Of a stretch of DNA of 64,000 bases, positions 51,219 to 60,399 are shown piece by piece. The DNA comes from Paenibacillaceae bacterium GAS479. GTDB lineage: Bacteria; Bacillota; Bacilli; Paenibacillales; Paenibacillaceae. Numbering within the stretch: position 1 is the stretch's first letter; each line of letters begins with the position of its first letter. The position numbers were made by a program, and so were the translations under genes. Location of the stretch: NCBI GenBank assembly GCA_900105225.1, contig LT629764.1, forward strand, positions 4,670,501-4,734,500, read 5' to 3'. The notes beneath the pieces are model-generated. The model searched no databases. It saw only the letters and a program-made list of their open reading frames with translations, and was not told where the DNA came from.

Positions 51219-52843
51219 GGCAACTGCTCATCGTTGACGACGAAGCGCATGTTGTGGATCGGCTGGCCGCAACGGTCGACTGGCCGTCCGCTGGCATTGA
51301 ACAGGTTTACAAAGCGTACTCCGGCGTAGAGGCACTGGAGTTGCTACGGCGCTTTCCGGTCGACATCGTCATCGCCGACATTCGGATGCCGGGGCTGTCG
51401 GGTCTTGAGCTGATGGCCGAGATTCGCTCCAGTTGGCCCAAGACGAAATGCATTCTGCTGTCAGGCTACTCCGACTTCAACTATGCCAAGGAGGCGATCC
51501 GGCATCAGGCTGAGGCCTACTTGCTCAAGCCAGTTAAGGAAGAGGAGCTTCTAGCCGCCGTCCGTTCGGCGGGAGCCAAGCTGGAAGCGGAGTGGGAGGA
51601 GCTCATTTCGAGGCAGCGGTTAAGTTATACGCTTAAGGAGAACTTGCCGCTGCTGCGTGCTTCCCTTTTGCTTGAGCTGCTGCAAGGAACGATTCCAGCA
51701 AGCAAGGTTTTGAAGGAGCGGATGAATCAGCTCCAGCTTACGGGTGGCGAATGGACCCGCTGTACGCTGATGGCTGTTCGGCTCGACGAGTTGTTTCTGC
51801 AATACGGGTCGGAAAACCTTGGTTGGAAGGAATACGCGATTCGCAACATGACGGAAGAGCTATTCGGCTCAAAATATGAAATATGGCCCGCCAAAGATAC
51901 GCATGGTTATTATGTTTATGCGATGTCGCCGCGCCGCGCCTGCGCTCACGATTCAGCTTGGTTCGAGCGGACCGCAGCCGACTTGCAGACGGCGGTGTCC
52001 TCGTACCTGAAAGCGAAAATCTCAATCATGGTATGCCAGGAGGGAGATTTTCCTGAGGAGATCCCCGGCCTGTACAGCAGGCTGGTCGACTCCTTCCGCA
52101 AGCGGATCGGCGACGAGCCGGAGCTGTTTATGCGGCTTGAGGATGACGGGCTGGAAGCCGGGACTCCTCCATTGGAAAGCCTTTATGAACCTCCAGCGCT
52201 GGTTCACCTGCTGGAAGGGGGCAAATGGGATCAGATGGAGGAGAAGCTCCGTCTCGTGTACGAAGAGTTGGAAACGAAAGAAGCTGGCTCACAGGAGTTG
52301 CTTCTGGAAGCTTATCTTACACTGGCTTCGGCCTATGCCTATATCGCTCACAAAAAAGGCCGGAAGCTGTCGGAGCTGCTGAAGAGCGATTATACGGCTA
52401 TAGCCGACGCGCCGCCGTTCCGTTCGGTCAATCAATTGCGGGAATGGTCGTTTCGAACGCTGCGGCATATCCGGGAGGAGCTTCAGCGGGGGACGAAGGA
52501 CTCACGCACCGATTTGATCTCAAGCATTCAAACATACGTCGACGGACATATTACGGCTGAAGTGTCCCTGCAGTCGGTGGCGGACTATGTGCATCTGCAT
52601 CCGGTTTATCTATCGCGACTTTATAAGCGGGAGACAGGGGAAAATCTCAGCGACTTCATGCAACGCTCGCGTATGGCCAAGGCGGAGGAATTGCTGAAGA
52701 ATGGCCATGACAAAATATATGAAATTGCGGCCAGCCTCGGTTACCAGAGGCCGCATTCGTTTCATTTCGCTTTTAAGAAACATTTCGGCATGACGCCGCA
52801 GGAATATCGGGATCTTTATTCCGGAACTTCGGAACCTAATTAA
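51215..52843 (+). CDS. AraC-type response regulator (YesN-like)
   Basis: 542 residues. The receiver domain covers 1-120 with VDDEAHVVDRLA, phosphoacceptor in DIVIADIRMPGLSGLEL (Asp about 55), LLSGYSDFNYAKEAI and Lys in YLLKPVKEEEL. A long middle region follows (about 130-420). The C-terminal AraC domain with two helix-turn-helices is at about 440-540 (SLQSVADYVHLHPVYLSRLYKRETGENL, IYEIAASLGYQRPHSFHFAFKKHFGMTPQEYR). It probably activates the gluconate genes 28 bases downstream. Confidence 0.92.
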   Translation: MRQLLIVDDEAHVVDRLAATVDWPSAGIEQVYKAYSGVEALELLRRFPVDIVIADIRMPGLSGLELMAEIRSSWPKTKCILLSGYSDFNYAKEAIRHQAEAYLLKPVKEEELLAAVRSAGAKLEAEWEELISRQRLSYTLKENLPLLRASLLLELLQGTIPASKVLKERMNQLQLTGGEWTRCTLMAVRLDELFLQYGSENLGWKEYAIRNMTEELFGSKYEIWPAKDTHGYYVYAMSPRRACAHDSAWFERTAADLQTAVSSYLKAKISIMVCQEGDFPEEIPGLYSRLVDSFRKRIGDEPELFMRLEDDGLEAGTPPLESLYEPPALVHLLEGGKWDQMEEKLRLVYEELETKEAGSQELLLEAYLTLASAYAYIAHKKGRKLSELLKSDYTAIADAPPFRSVNQLREWSFRTLRHIREELQRGTKDSRTDLISSIQTYVDGHITAEVSLQSVADYVHLHPVYLSRLYKRETGENLSDFMQRSRMAKAEELLKNGHDKIYEIAASLGYQRPHSFHFAFKKHFGMTPQEYRDLYSGTSEPN

Positions 52844-52870
52844 ACATTACAACTAAGAGGTGATTGCAAG

Positions 52871-54229
52871 ATGTTGTTAGTTATCGTTCTACTTGCCATC
52901 GTAGCGCTGCTGCTGCTCATTACTGTGGTAAAATTGAATCCGTTTGTCGCATTGATCATCACTGCAATCGGTACAGGACTTGCGGCGGGCATGCCGCTGC
53001 TCACCGTGCCGGACGGTCCAGTCGGAATCATCGATTCTATTAAAACTGGACTTGGCAACACGCTTGGCCTGCTGGCCATCGTCTTGGCGCTCGGTACGAT
53101 GCTGGGCAAAATGATGGCAGAATCCGGAGGCGCAGAGCGTATTGCTACGACGCTGATCCGTCTGTTCGGCCAGAAAAACGTACATTGGGCAATGATGGTT
53201 GTCGCTTTCATCGTCGGCATTCCGGTCTTTTTTCAAGTCGGCTTCGTTCTGTTGATTCCTCTTGTATTCACTATCGCTAAGCAGACAGGCGTTTCTTTGA
53301 TCAAAATCGGCGTTCCGCTCGTCGCTGGACTATCCGTTGTGCATGGTTTGGTGCCGCCGCATCCCGCTGCAATGACGGCCGTGGGCATCTTTGACGCCGA
53401 TGTCGGCATGACCATCCTGTACTCGCTCATCGTCGGCCTGCCGACGGCGATCATTGCCGGACCGCTTTATGGCAACTGGATCGGCAAGCGAATTCACAAG
53501 GAAGTTCCGAAGGCGATTGGCGATCAGCTGACGGAGGATGTAGAAAATAAAGTGCTTCCGGGCTTCTTTAATACCGTATTCACTATTCTTGTTCCCGTTA
53601 TTCTGATGTTAGCGGCTTCCGTCGCTGATGTGACGCTGAAGGACAATGCGGATTACACTGGTTTGTACAATTTCCTCAAGTTCGTCGGAGATCCTGTCGT
53701 CGCGCTGCTTATTGCAACGGTGTATTCCTTCTTCAGCCTTGGCTTCTTCCGCGGCATGAGCCGGGAAAAGGTACTTAAGTTCTCCAATGATTGCTTGGCG
53801 CCTACGGCGACCATCCTGCTCGTCATCGGTGCGGGCGGCGCGTTCAACCGCGTGCTTCTCGACTCCGGTATCGGCGATTATATCGCTGAGCTGGCGACAT
53901 CCTCCAATCTGTCTCCGATCCTGCTGGGGTGGGGTATCGCGGCATTGATCCGTATCGCAACGGGATCGGCTACTGTTTCTATGATGACTGCGGCAGGCAT
54001 CGTGGCGCCAATTGCTTTGGCGACGCCGGGTGTCAGCCCTGAGCTGCTCGTGCTGGCGACTGGAGCGGGATCACTTATTCTTTCGCATGTCAACGACTCC
54101 GGCTTCTGGTTGATCAAGGAATACTTTGGCATGACGGTAAAAGAAACGCTTCAAACTTGGACCGCTTTGGAAACCATCATCTCGGTCGCTGCACTCGGTT
54201 TCATTTTGGTGCTGGATCTGTTTATATAA
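52871..54229 (+). CDS. gntP: Gluconate:H+ symporter (GntP family)
   Basis: 452 residues with 12-14 spans, start behind AAGAGGTGAT. GntP hallmarks: LIITAIGTGLAAGMPL, PVFFQVGFVLLIPLVFTIAKQTG, VHGLVPPHPAAMTAVGIF, and near the end ATGAGSLILSHVNDSGFWLIKEYFGM. It imports gluconate or a related sugar acid. It lies between the AraC-type regulator and gluconokinase. Confidence 0.93.
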   Translation: MLLVIVLLAIVALLLLITVVKLNPFVALIITAIGTGLAAGMPLLTVPDGPVGIIDSIKTGLGNTLGLLAIVLALGTMLGKMMAESGGAERIATTLIRLFGQKNVHWAMMVVAFIVGIPVFFQVGFVLLIPLVFTIAKQTGVSLIKIGVPLVAGLSVVHGLVPPHPAAMTAVGIFDADVGMTILYSLIVGLPTAIIAGPLYGNWIGKRIHKEVPKAIGDQLTEDVENKVLPGFFNTVFTILVPVILMLAASVADVTLKDNADYTGLYNFLKFVGDPVVALLIATVYSFFSLGFFRGMSREKVLKFSNDCLAPTATILLVIGAGGAFNRVLLDSGIGDYIAELATSSNLSPILLGWGIAALIRIATGSATVSMMTAAGIVAPIALATPGVSPELLVLATGAGSLILSHVNDSGFWLIKEYFGMTVKETLQTWTALETIISVAALGFILVLDLFI

Positions 54230-54239
54230 GAAGAGATGG

Positions 54240-54263
54240 GCAGCGGACGCCAGCGTCCGCTGC
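54240..54263 (+). terminator. Intercistronic hairpin between gntP and gntK
   Basis: GCAGCGGAC pairs with GTCCGCTGC around a six-base loop; no T-run. Probably mRNA processing or stability. Confidence 0.5.
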
Positions 54264-54289
54264 TTCCGTTTCAAAGAGGAGGTTGACTC

Positions 54290-55828
54290 ATGACCCAAGG
54301 TTATATGATCGGCACTGATATCGGGACGACAAGCACCAAGTCCGTCCTGTTCACGCTGGATGGTAAGGTCAAGGCGATGCATCATGTCGAGTACCCGCTC
54401 CATTCACCGATACCGGCTGCGGCGGAGCAGGACCCGGAGGAAATTTTTACGGCGGTCGTTGAATCGATCAAACAGGCGCTGCTAAAAAGCGGAGTAGATC
54501 CGTCCGAGGTCAAATGTGTCTCTTTCAGCGCAGCGATGCACAGCCTGATTGCCGTTGATGGCGAAGGCCAGCCGCTAACGGCTTGCATCACCTGGGCGGA
54601 CAGCCGCAGCGCGCGCTGGGCCGATATTATTAAGCGTGAGCATAACGGCCAGGAAATTTATATGCGTACCGGAACGCCGATTCATCCCATGTCGCCATTA
54701 TCGAAGCTGCTTTGGCTTCGTCATGAGCATAGCGATATTTTCCGCAAAGCGGCCAAGTTTATTTCCATAAAAGAATACGTGTTTTACAAACTGTTCGGAG
54801 AGTATGTCGTGGATCATTCCATCGCTTCGGCGACGGGGCTGTTCAACATCCATGAGCTGGATTGGGACGAGGGCGCGTTGAAAGTGGCAGGTGTTGCTCC
54901 GGACAAACTCTCACGCCTTGTACCGACTCGCCATATTATGAATGAACTTAAAGAGAATTGGGCGGAGCAGATGGGACTTCCAGCGAATGTTCCCTTTGTG
55001 ATCGGCGCCAATGATGGCGTGCTCTCGAATCTCGGCGTGAACGCCATTGAGCCTGGGGTTGTAGCAGTAACAATCGGGACAAGCGGCGCGATTCGTACGG
55101 TGACGGACCGTCCGCGTGTTGATCCCAAGGGCCGTATTTTCTGTTATGTGCTGACGGAGGACAAGTGGGTTATCGGCGGGCCAGTCAACAATGGCGGCAT
55201 GGTATTCCGCTGGGTGCGGGATCAGATCGCCACAATGGAAAAAGAAACGGCGCTCAGCGAAGGCCGCGATCCGTACGAGCTTCTGACCGAGATCGCCGCG
55301 GGGGTGAAGCCAGGCTCGGACGGCCTTATTTTCCATCCGTATCTTGCAGGAGAGCGAGCGCCCCTGTGGGATTCCAACGCACGCGGGTCCTACTTCGGAC
55401 TCGGCCTGCATCACAAAAAAGAGCATCTAATCCGTGCCGCGATGGAAGGCGTTATTCTTAATCTTTATACCGTGTTCATGGCGTTGCAAGAACTGATCGG
55501 CCAACCAGGGAAAATTCAAGCGACAGGCGGTTTTGCTCGCTCGGAGCTGTGGCGTCAGATGATGGCGGATATTTTCAGCCAAGAGGTGCATGTGCCGGAA
55601 AGTGTGGAAAGCTCCTGCCTCGGTGCGGCAATACTCGGCCTGAACGCCATCGGCGAGGCCGATTCCCTGGACGTAGTATCAAACATGATCGGCAGCACTC
55701 ACCGCCACACTCCGAATTTGGAGAATACGGACATTTACGCCGAGATTACCCGGATCTACATTCGGATTTCGCGTCTGCTGCAGCCGGAATATAAGAGTAT
55801 CACCGATTTTCAGAATAAGTGGGTTTAA
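54290..55828 (+). CDS. gntK: Gluconokinase (FGGY family)
   Basis: 512 residues, ATG behind AGAGGAGG. The FGGY carbohydrate kinase fold is present: MIGTDIGTTSTKSVLF phosphate loop, SFSAAMHSLIAV, WADSRSARWA, catalytic-region PFVIGANDGVLSNLGVNA, GTSGAIRTV adenosine motif, FHPYLAGERAPLWD and ATGGFARSELWRQMMADIF. It phosphorylates gluconate to 6-phosphogluconate, feeding the pentose phosphate path. Together with gntP it completes gluconate use; no gntZ or gntR is seen, and the YesM/AraC pair may replace GntR. Confidence 0.93.
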   Translation: MTQGYMIGTDIGTTSTKSVLFTLDGKVKAMHHVEYPLHSPIPAAAEQDPEEIFTAVVESIKQALLKSGVDPSEVKCVSFSAAMHSLIAVDGEGQPLTACITWADSRSARWADIIKREHNGQEIYMRTGTPIHPMSPLSKLLWLRHEHSDIFRKAAKFISIKEYVFYKLFGEYVVDHSIASATGLFNIHELDWDEGALKVAGVAPDKLSRLVPTRHIMNELKENWAEQMGLPANVPFVIGANDGVLSNLGVNAIEPGVVAVTIGTSGAIRTVTDRPRVDPKGRIFCYVLTEDKWVIGGPVNNGGMVFRWVRDQIATMEKETALSEGRDPYELLTEIAAGVKPGSDGLIFHPYLAGERAPLWDSNARGSYFGLGLHHKKEHLIRAAMEGVILNLYTVFMALQELIGQPGKIQATGGFARSELWRQMMADIFSQEVHVPESVESSCLGAAILGLNAIGEADSLDVVSNMIGSTHRHTPNLENTDIYAEITRIYIRISRLLQPEYKSITDFQNKWV

Positions 55829-55896
55829 CAAGGTAAGTGGGCGGCGTAATAGCGGAGAAGACTGTTCGTAAGCCGAAAACTCCACCATTCCTGCCC

Positions 55897-56081
55897 TAAT
55901 GAAACTCAGAGAGCTTATTTCCCATCAAACACGGGTTCGAGACAGCTAACGAAACTGAGAAGCGTTATTTGATTCACAGATGATGATATTCCCAACATAA
56001 TGCCGAAGTAGCGTCTCTCAGTTTCGTTACGCCACGAAATCCTTCGATTTTGCCGGAATAAGGCTTCTCAGTTTCGTTACG
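55897..56081. repeat. 185-bp dispersed repeat element, copy B
   Basis: It aligns over its full length with 45623-45807: TAATGAAACTCAGAGAGCTTATT, then TAACGAAACTGAGAAGCGTTATTT, then inverse arms ending in CGTTACG. Arms are better conserved than the parts between them. It lies after gntK, just before the terminator at 56109. Confidence 0.85.
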
Positions 56082-56108
56082 CAAACAATGCGGGGAACTT
56101 TCCTGTGT

Positions 56109-56160
56109 GGCCGACCCAAAAGTCATCTAATGATGACTTTTGGGATGGCCTCTTTTTTTG
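56109..56160 (+). terminator. Rho-independent terminator of the GGCC...AGTCATC family
   Basis: GGCCGACCCAAAAGTCATC pairs with GATGACTTTTGGGATGGCC around loop TAAT (only the GA/AT pair mismatched), followed by TCTTTTTTT. It ends transcription after gntK. Confidence 0.9.
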
Positions 56161-56209
56161 TTTGGATATAGACCGACTTTCCAGTCTCTGCGTGTTATGC
56201 TAATATAAG

Positions 56210-56250
56210 CTAATATTAGTTAGTGCCTAATAAAATTAGGTAGTACCTAA
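56210..56250 (+). promoter_or_regulatory. Cluster of palindromes before the HTH gene
   Basis: CTAATATTAG (56210-56219), CCTAATAAAATTAGG (56226-56240) and TTAGGTAGTACCTAA (56236-56250) are overlapping inverted repeats sharing the half-site CCTAA. They lie 30-70 bases before the HTH gene and may be operators for it or for an unlinked regulator. Confidence 0.55.
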
Positions 56251-56280
56251 ATTCGAGCAGGCGTCAGGAGGAAACGGTTT

Positions 56281-56523
56281 ATGCTGATTTGGATGCTTAG
56301 AAGCTTGATGGCTGACCGCGGAATATGGAGCGGCGCCGAGCTTGCCCGGTTGCTGGAAGAGAGGGCCGGCTATCGTCTGTCTGCGCCTTCTATCAGTGCG
56401 CTGCTGACACAGCAGCCGCGGCAGATGAAGGCCGACACACTGGATGCGCTATGCACAGCGCTGGATTGCACGCCGGGAGAGCTATGGCGGCATACACCGA
56501 GGGGACAAGCGGAAGGAGCTTGA
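56281..56523 (+). CDS. Small XRE/Cro-type helix-turn-helix protein
   Basis: 80 residues behind AGGAGG. The whole protein is an HTH of the Cro/C1 type (SGAELARLLEERAGYRLSAPSISALL, MKADTLDALCTALDCTPGELW). The pattern resembles YozG-like regulators. Its stop is four bases before the deformylase start, so the two are co-translated. It probably acts on its own promoter palindromes; this is inference. Confidence 0.8.
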   Translation: MLIWMLRSLMADRGIWSGAELARLLEERAGYRLSAPSISALLTQQPRQMKADTLDALCTALDCTPGELWRHTPRGQAEGA

Positions 56524-56527
56524 TGAG

Positions 56528-57046
56528 ATGGCGGTTCGAACGATTTTGCCATTTGGCGACAGCGCTTTAAGAAGCCGCTGCCGGGACGCTGACCTAGCCG
56601 ATCCGCGCACGCATAAGTATCTCGATGACTTGAGAGATACGCTCTATGACAAAGAAGGCCGCGCCGGACTTGCGGCTCCGCAGATCGGTATTTTACGGCG
56701 GCTGATCGTCATGGACTGCGGAGAAGGGATAATCGAGCTGATCAATCCTCAACTGCTGTATGCAACGGGCTTGCAAACCGGCAGTGAGGGCTGTCTCAGC
56801 TTGCCGGGGTATTACGGCAGCGTGAACCGGGCGGAAAAGGTGCGCATCCGCACGCTGAACCGCGCTGGCGAGACAGTGGAGCTGGAGGCGCAAGGTTATC
56901 TCGCACGCTGCATCCAGCACGAGATGGATCATTTGGACGGAGTTCTCTATGTCGACCATGTCCGGGACGGCTGGCTCCTGGAGGAGCATACCGGACGCAG
57001 AGTGCCGCTGCCGCCTTTTCTGGCGATGAGCAGAGGATCGCGATAA
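56528..57046 (+). CDS. def: Peptide deformylase
   Basis: 172 residues from the ATG at 56528; AAGGAG lies upstream inside the end of the HTH gene. All three deformylase motifs are present: GLAAPQIG (about 48-55), EGCLSLPG (about 91-98, metal Cys) and QHEMDHLDG (about 133-141, His, Glu, His). It removes the formyl group from nascent proteins. It lies away from fmt/priA and next to an HTH gene, so it may be an accessory copy. Confidence 0.9.
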   Translation: MAVRTILPFGDSALRSRCRDADLADPRTHKYLDDLRDTLYDKEGRAGLAAPQIGILRRLIVMDCGEGIIELINPQLLYATGLQTGSEGCLSLPGYYGSVNRAEKVRIRTLNRAGETVELEAQGYLARCIQHEMDHLDGVLYVDHVRDGWLLEEHTGRRVPLPPFLAMSRGSR

Positions 57047-57258
57047 GGCAGGGTTTAGCGCGCCAAGCAGCAGAGGACAACGATAAGCCTGCCCAGCAGT
57101 CGCGTCTGTCGCTTGCTGTTCATCGTCCGTCGCCTGATGTTCATCATCCGGCGGCGTCTGGCACAAAGCCATCGCTGATTTCCGCAGGATGAAACTTCCC
57201 CTCCAGAGGGTTATAATGGAAAATGATCCGGTTCAGCTTTTATAAGGGGGACAGCATC

Positions 57259-58800
57259 ATGGGCAAGGACTACTCCAAATACTTTGATTTTTCCAATGCT
57301 AAAGTTATCCGTGAAGAAGAAGGAAAGACCACTTATCGCATCAACGGACGCAATATTCAGGTGAATAGCGCCCCTTCGTATCGCGATGAGAAGAAGCGCG
57401 GCAAGGAGGAGGTCCAGGTTCATCGGGGCTTCGACATTCCTGGGAATATGGCCGAATTCGGCAGAGGCAAGCTGTATACGATTCGTACTTACGGATGCCA
57501 GATGAACGAGCATGACACCGAAGTCATGCGTGGCATGTTCGAGGCGATGGGCTATGAGCCGACGGATGACTACAGCAAGTCGGACGTCATCCTGCTCAAC
57601 ACCTGCGCGATTCGCGAAAATGCAGAAGACAAAGTGTTCGGCGAGCTTGGCCATCTCAAGACGCTCAAAACGGAGCGGCCGGGACTTATCCTCGGCGTCT
57701 GCGGCTGTATGTCGCAGGAGGAGACGGTAGTGAACCGCATTTTGCAGAAGCATGGCTTCGTTGATCTAATCTTCGGTACGCATAACATTCATCGTCTACC
57801 GGAGCTGCTGCAGGAGGCGAGCTTCAGCCGCGAGTTGGTCGTGGAAGTATGGTCCAAAGAAGGCGACATCATCGAGAACCTGCCCAAAAAGCGCGAGGGG
57901 CTGCGCGCTTGGGTCAACATCATGTACGGCTGTGACAAGTTCTGCACGTACTGTATCGTGCCCTATACGCGGGGCAAGGAGCGAAGCCGCCGACCGGAAG
58001 ATGTATTGGCCGAGGTGCGCGACCTGGCGCGGCAGGGCTTCAAGGAAATTACGCTGCTTGGGCAGAATGTCAACGCCTATGGCAAGGATTTTGAGGATAT
58101 GGAGTATCGCTTCGGCGACCTGATGTTTGATATCTCGAAGATTGCTGTCCCGCGCATTCGCTTCACGACGTCACATCCTCGCGATTTTGACGATCATCTG
58201 ATCGAGGTGCTGGCGCAGCGCGGCAATCTGGTGGAGCATATCCATTTGCCGGTGCAGTCGGGCAGTACAGAGGTGCTGAAGCGGATGAGCCGGAAGTACT
58301 CGCGGGAGAAGTACTTAGAGCTGGTCCGAAAAATTAAAACAGCGATCCCGGATGCAGTGCTGACGAGCGATATCATCGTCGGTTTCCCTGGCGAGACGGA
58401 AGAGCAGTTCGAGGAGACGATGTCTCTCGTGCGCGAGGTTCGCTTCGACTTCGCCTACTCGTTCATCTATTCTCCGCGTGCAGGCACGCCTGCTGCAGAG
58501 ATGGAGGATAATGTGCCGGAAGAGGTCAAAAAGCAGAGGCTCTATCGGCTTAACGCGCTCATTGCGGACATCGGCCGCGAAGCGCATGAAGCGTTGAAAG
58601 GGCAGATTGTTGAGGTGCTGGTAGAGGGCGAGAGTAAAAATCGCTCGGAGGTGTTATCCGGCCGGACGAGAACGAATAAGCTGGTCCATCTGGAAGGACC
58701 GAAGTCGCTTATCGGCCAGTTCGTCCACGTCAAGGTGACGGATGCTCAAACCTGGTACATCAAGGGTGATATCGTTAATGAAGAGAGTGAAGCGGTATAA
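57259..58800 (+). CDS. miaB: tRNA-2-methylthio-N6-dimethylallyladenosine synthase MiaB
   Basis: 513 residues from the ATG at 57259 behind AAGGGGGA; an upstream in-frame ATG at 57223 lacks a site. The N-terminal UPF0004 domain ([42 protein letters not shown]) carries one iron-sulfur cluster. The radical SAM core has [21 protein letters not shown] with C-x3-C-x2-C, and a TRAM domain ends the protein. It methylthiolates A37 of tRNAs reading UNN codons. The length fits the Bacillus enzyme. Confidence 0.96.
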   Translation: MGKDYSKYFDFSNAKVIREEEGKTTYRINGRNIQVNSAPSYRDEKKRGKEEVQVHRGFDIPGNMAEFGRGKLYTIRTYGCQMNEHDTEVMRGMFEAMGYEPTDDYSKSDVILLNTCAIRENAEDKVFGELGHLKTLKTERPGLILGVCGCMSQEETVVNRILQKHGFVDLIFGTHNIHRLPELLQEASFSRELVVEVWSKEGDIIENLPKKREGLRAWVNIMYGCDKFCTYCIVPYTRGKERSRRPEDVLAEVRDLARQGFKEITLLGQNVNAYGKDFEDMEYRFGDLMFDISKIAVPRIRFTTSHPRDFDDHLIEVLAQRGNLVEHIHLPVQSGSTEVLKRMSRKYSREKYLELVRKIKTAIPDAVLTSDIIVGFPGETEEQFEETMSLVREVRFDFAYSFIYSPRAGTPAAEMEDNVPEEVKKQRLYRLNALIADIGREAHEALKGQIVEVLVEGESKNRSEVLSGRTRTNKLVHLEGPKSLIGQFVHVKVTDAQTWYIKGDIVNEESEAV

Positions 58801-58837
58801 CGGCCATTATTCATAAATTCGATTCGATGCGTAACTG

Positions 58838-58867
58838 GAGACAGCCTGAGGGCTGTTTCTTTTTTTT
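58838..58867 (+). terminator. Rho-independent terminator of miaB
   Basis: GAGACAGCC pairs with GGCTGTTTC around TGAG, followed by eight T. Confidence 0.9.
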
Positions 58868-59012
58868 GAGCTATAGGACGTAACAAATTCTCCCAACAGG
58901 AATGACCTAAGTCTAAAGTCCTCTGACCCCTCTGTCGACATATAAACAATGCGAACAATTCCAGAGGCTGGAAATACATCGTAATGAACGTAGAGAGAGG
59001 GAGAGCATCATC

Positions 59013-60179
59013 ATGAGCAAAACTCACAGCCTGTCCATTAAGGCGGTAGCCGCATTAACGGCGGCATCCTTGCTGCCCGGTCTGGCGCTGGGAGCCGCGC
59101 CTGCAAAAGCGGCAGAAAAAACATACGCCTATACGGAGGCTGGCTCGTCCTATGTGCCGCTTCGCGCGCTGAAGCAGTTGCCAGGTCTGAGCATAGAGTG
59201 GAACGCCGGGGCCAAATCGGCAACCATCACTGAAGAAGGCGTCAAGGCGACGCTCACGGTCGGCCAAAAGAGAGCCAAAATCGGAGATAAGTCCGCCGTA
59301 CTGGCGAGGGCCCCGTTCACGGAAAACGGTACGGCTTTCATACCGCTGAAATTTGTAAGTGAGCAGTATGGCGTAGAGATCAGCAGACAAGCTTCCTCCG
59401 GAGCCATTTTGCTGAAAAAGGACGGCGAGGAGCTGAGGTTGCCCGTGCTGCCGCGGGGAGCGGTCAGCTTGGCGCGCAAGCTGATAACGGTGGAGAACAA
59501 GACGATCCGAGCAGCCGGGCGCAGCTTTTCTGTTCAGCTTGCGACCGTGTCACTGATGGACCCGCGCGTGGACCTGGAAATCGCGGTTGCCAAAGATAAA
59601 GTTGGCAGCACAGAGGAACTGGCTTCCATCGCCAAGCGCGGCGGCGCGAAGCTGGCCATAAACGGAACGTTTTTTGATGCTTACACCGATTCCTCGACGA
59701 AAAATCCATACGGCTATCTATTCAACGGAGGCAAGCAGCTGTACAAAAGCTCCGGCGACAAAAAGACGGTTGTTACCTTCGATTCCAATATGCTGACAGA
59801 GCTGCTGCCTGGAGCGGGCTTTGAGAATCGCTTGGGCGAAGGCACGGTGGCTGTAGACGGCGGGTTGCAAGCAGGTCCTCGACTGCTTGTTGACGGCATC
59901 GCCAAGCTGGATCCTAAGGGAGAAGGCTTCCGCGATCCGAAAATTCTCACCGGTGGCGGTGCGCGCAGCGCGCTCGGCGTGACCCGCGACCACAAGCTGC
60001 TGCTGCTGACTGTAGGCGGAGCGACAATCCCGCAGTTGGCAAGCATCATGAAGGCGGCGGGAGCTTGGCAGGCGATGAACCTCGATGGCGGAGCTTCCAG
60101 CGGTTTGTACTATAATGGCAGCTATTTGACCCGTCCGGGTCGTCTGCTCAGCAACGCTTTGCTCGTTCGGGTCAACTAA
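59013..60179 (+). CDS. Secreted phosphodiester glycosidase-family protein with copper amine oxidase-like N-terminal domain
   Basis: 388 residues, ATG behind AGAGAGGGAG. A signal peptide covers residues 1-33 (ends AKA). A stalk domain of the Cu_amine_oxidN1 type follows at about 38-135 (SYVPLRALKQLPGLSIEWN, GTAFIPLKFVSEQYGVEI), common in Paenibacillus secreted proteins. The NAGPA/DUF2233 catalytic domain covers about 155-388: AINGTFFDAYT, GARSALGVTRDHKLLLLTVGG, and AMNLDGGASSGLYYNG. Such enzymes cleave sugar-phosphodiester bonds in cell-wall or capsule polymers. Single gene with a perfect terminator. Confidence 0.88.
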   Translation: MSKTHSLSIKAVAALTAASLLPGLALGAAPAKAAEKTYAYTEAGSSYVPLRALKQLPGLSIEWNAGAKSATITEEGVKATLTVGQKRAKIGDKSAVLARAPFTENGTAFIPLKFVSEQYGVEISRQASSGAILLKKDGEELRLPVLPRGAVSLARKLITVENKTIRAAGRSFSVQLATVSLMDPRVDLEIAVAKDKVGSTEELASIAKRGGAKLAINGTFFDAYTDSSTKNPYGYLFNGGKQLYKSSGDKKTVVTFDSNMLTELLPGAGFENRLGEGTVAVDGGLQAGPRLLVDGIAKLDPKGEGFRDPKILTGGGARSALGVTRDHKLLLLTVGGATIPQLASIMKAAGAWQAMNLDGGASSGLYYNGSYLTRPGRLLSNALLVRVN

Positions 60180-60213
60180 GCCGGACGGACTCTCAATTTC
60201 CATTACACTATTC

Positions 60214-60248
60214 AAAAGCCCTTTCTGCGCTGCAGAAAGGGCTTTTAT
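60214..60248. terminator. Terminator after the phosphodiester glycosidase gene
   Basis: AAAAGCCCTTTCTGC and its perfect complement surround a three-base loop GCT, and an ATTT tract follows. Confidence 0.9.
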
Positions 60249-60399
60249 TTCGTTAAACGCAAACATATTAATCATTATGGAGTTAGAGGCCCTTTTTTGG
60301 TACAATAGGATGCTGGGTTAAGTGCTAGGGTGTCAACGGTTGCAATGTGCCATCCCGGCTAACAAATCATCGCTGTGAAATCATCCAAGGGAGGACACT

